From a bacterium (GTDB lineage: Bacteria > Patescibacteriota > CPR2 > UBA1875 > JAJYID01): a DNA stretch of 5,164 bases. How positions within the stretch are numbered: position 1 is the first letter of the stretch; the number at the start of each line of letters is the position of its first letter. The stretch is from the NCBI GenBank assembly GCA_021791015.1, contig JAJYFH010000054.1:1-5164 (forward strand), given 5' to 3'. The position numbers and the translations under genes are program-made. The notes under the pieces are model-generated. The model made no database searches. It saw nothing but the letters and a program-made list of their open reading frames with translations, and was not told the DNA's origin. Of this stretch, positions 4,432 through 5,164 are shown piece by piece.

Positions 4432-5157
4432 TCAAATATTTTTTGAATTCCTCTTCAGTTCCAGTGCATTTTTGACAGCATATGCGTTTGCGTCATTGTT
4501 GAAATAAGCGAAAACATCACCTTTTTCTGCCAGTTTTCCAATTTTTCTTGACCAATCTTTCATTTCTTTCGGCGAATATTTTGAATCGTAAAGATGTTTC
4601 CCTCCGTGAAATCGGATATAAGAAAAATCCGCCGTTTGAATTTCCGTTTTAGGAAAATCCGGGGAATCGGCAAGGACTAAAGCGGCATTGTGGCATTTTA
4701 AAATCTCATAAATCTCATTCCTACACCAACTTTCATGACGAAATTCAAAGGCAAACCGGCATTTGCGCGATTTGAGCAGCTTCAAAAAATTCTCTAGCCT
4801 CTCGGAATTAGCTTCAAAATTCGGCGGAAATTGCCATAGAACAACCTTCAATTTTTTGCCCAATCCATTCGCCCTGTCCATAAAAAGATCGACGGAATCC
4901 TGATTAACAAGCAACTTTTTAACGTGCGCGATATACCGGCTGCCCTTGACTGAGAAGATAAAATCATCCGGCGTTTTGTCATACCACGACTTCAAAATAT
5001 TTTCATTCGGCAAACGATAGAAAGACGAGTTTATCTCGACAGAATTAAAATATCCGGCGTAATAGCCAAGCCAATCCGGCTGCTTAATGCCTCGCGGATA
5101 AAATTTCTCTGCCCAGTGATGATAGGAAAACCCCGATGTGCCGATATAAATTGCCAT
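4432..5157 (-). CDS. DUF72 (YecE-like) family protein
   Basis: The complete 241-aa protein matches DUF72, predicted to fold as a TIM barrel; its biochemical role is unknown. Family landmarks are all present: GTSGFSYHHW (6-15), FNSVEINSSFYRLP (37-50), FSVKGSRYIAH (68-78), LWQFPPNF (107-114), FAFEFRHESW (135-144), YIRFHGG (180-186) and the C-terminal YFNNDANAYAVKNALEL (218-234). Conserved E41, N43, E138, R140, H141 and H184 cluster in such barrels and suggest an enzyme or a metal/ligand site, but no reaction should be assigned. Length is normal for the family. ATG 5157 begins just before the first beta strand; any RBS lies mostly outside the window (only 7 nt remain). It precedes the TrpR-like gene on the same strand, 317 bp away, with operators between. 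Confidence 0.93.
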   Translation of the reverse strand: MAIYIGTSGFSYHHWAEKFYPRGIKQPDWLGYYAGYFNSVEINSSFYRLPNENILKSWYDKTPDDFIFSVKGSRYIAHVKKLLVNQDSVDLFMDRANGLGKKLKVVLWQFPPNFEANSERLENFLKLLKSRKCRFAFEFRHESWCRNEIYEILKCHNAALVLADSPDFPKTEIQTADFSYIRFHGGKHLYDSKYSPKEMKDWSRKIGKLAEKGDVFAYFNNDANAYAVKNALELKRNSKNI

Positions 5158-5164
5158 ATGCTCA

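Overview
This window looks like a piece of a small-genome, AT-leaning bacterium, most likely of the Candidate Phyla Radiation (Patescibacteria, for example Parcubacteria-like). That placement is an inference. It rests on a secreted DUF2341 plus LamG protein with a long His/Trp/Lys-rich N-region, a stand-alone RRM RNA-binding protein, a minimal one-domain MGMT-like protein, a YerC/TrpR-type repressor, and weak or absent Shine-Dalgarno sequences before several genes. TGA is used as an ordinary stop in three genes, which argues against the recoded Gracilibacteria/SR1 lineages.

Layout, left to right. Positions 1-1446 (minus) hold the first 482 codons of a large exported protein whose 3' end lies outside the window. 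It has its own extended -10 promoter (1539-1566). A perfect 46-bp palindrome (1591-1636) is the terminator of the next gene, an RRM protein (1645-1917, minus), which has a strong promoter and a leader of about 115 nt with a hairpin at the ribosome binding site. Immediately upstream of that promoter sits a complete IS481-like insertion sequence (2087-3128) with near-perfect 22-bp inverted repeats and a 14-bp target duplication. Beyond it are three more minus-strand genes: an MGMT/ATL-like DNA-binding protein (3163-3513), a TrpR/YerC-family repressor (3743-4114) and a DUF72 (YecE-like) protein (4432-5157).

The most notable signal is a set of five exact copies of the 18-mer ACTAAACTAAAGTAGTTT (AAACTA-AAG-TAGTTT dyad). 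All have the same orientation and all lie between or at the edges of the last three genes: two between the MGMT-like and repressor genes, two between the repressor and DUF72 genes well upstream of the repressor, and one filling the -35/-10 spacer of a candidate leaderless promoter for the repressor. The simplest reading is that these are operators of the TrpR-like protein, which would control itself and perhaps its neighbours. No effector or pathway can be named from the sequence: there are no trp genes here.

All host genes lie on the minus strand and only the transposase is on the plus strand. Wide regulatory gaps separate the genes, so they look like separate transcription units rather than one operon.
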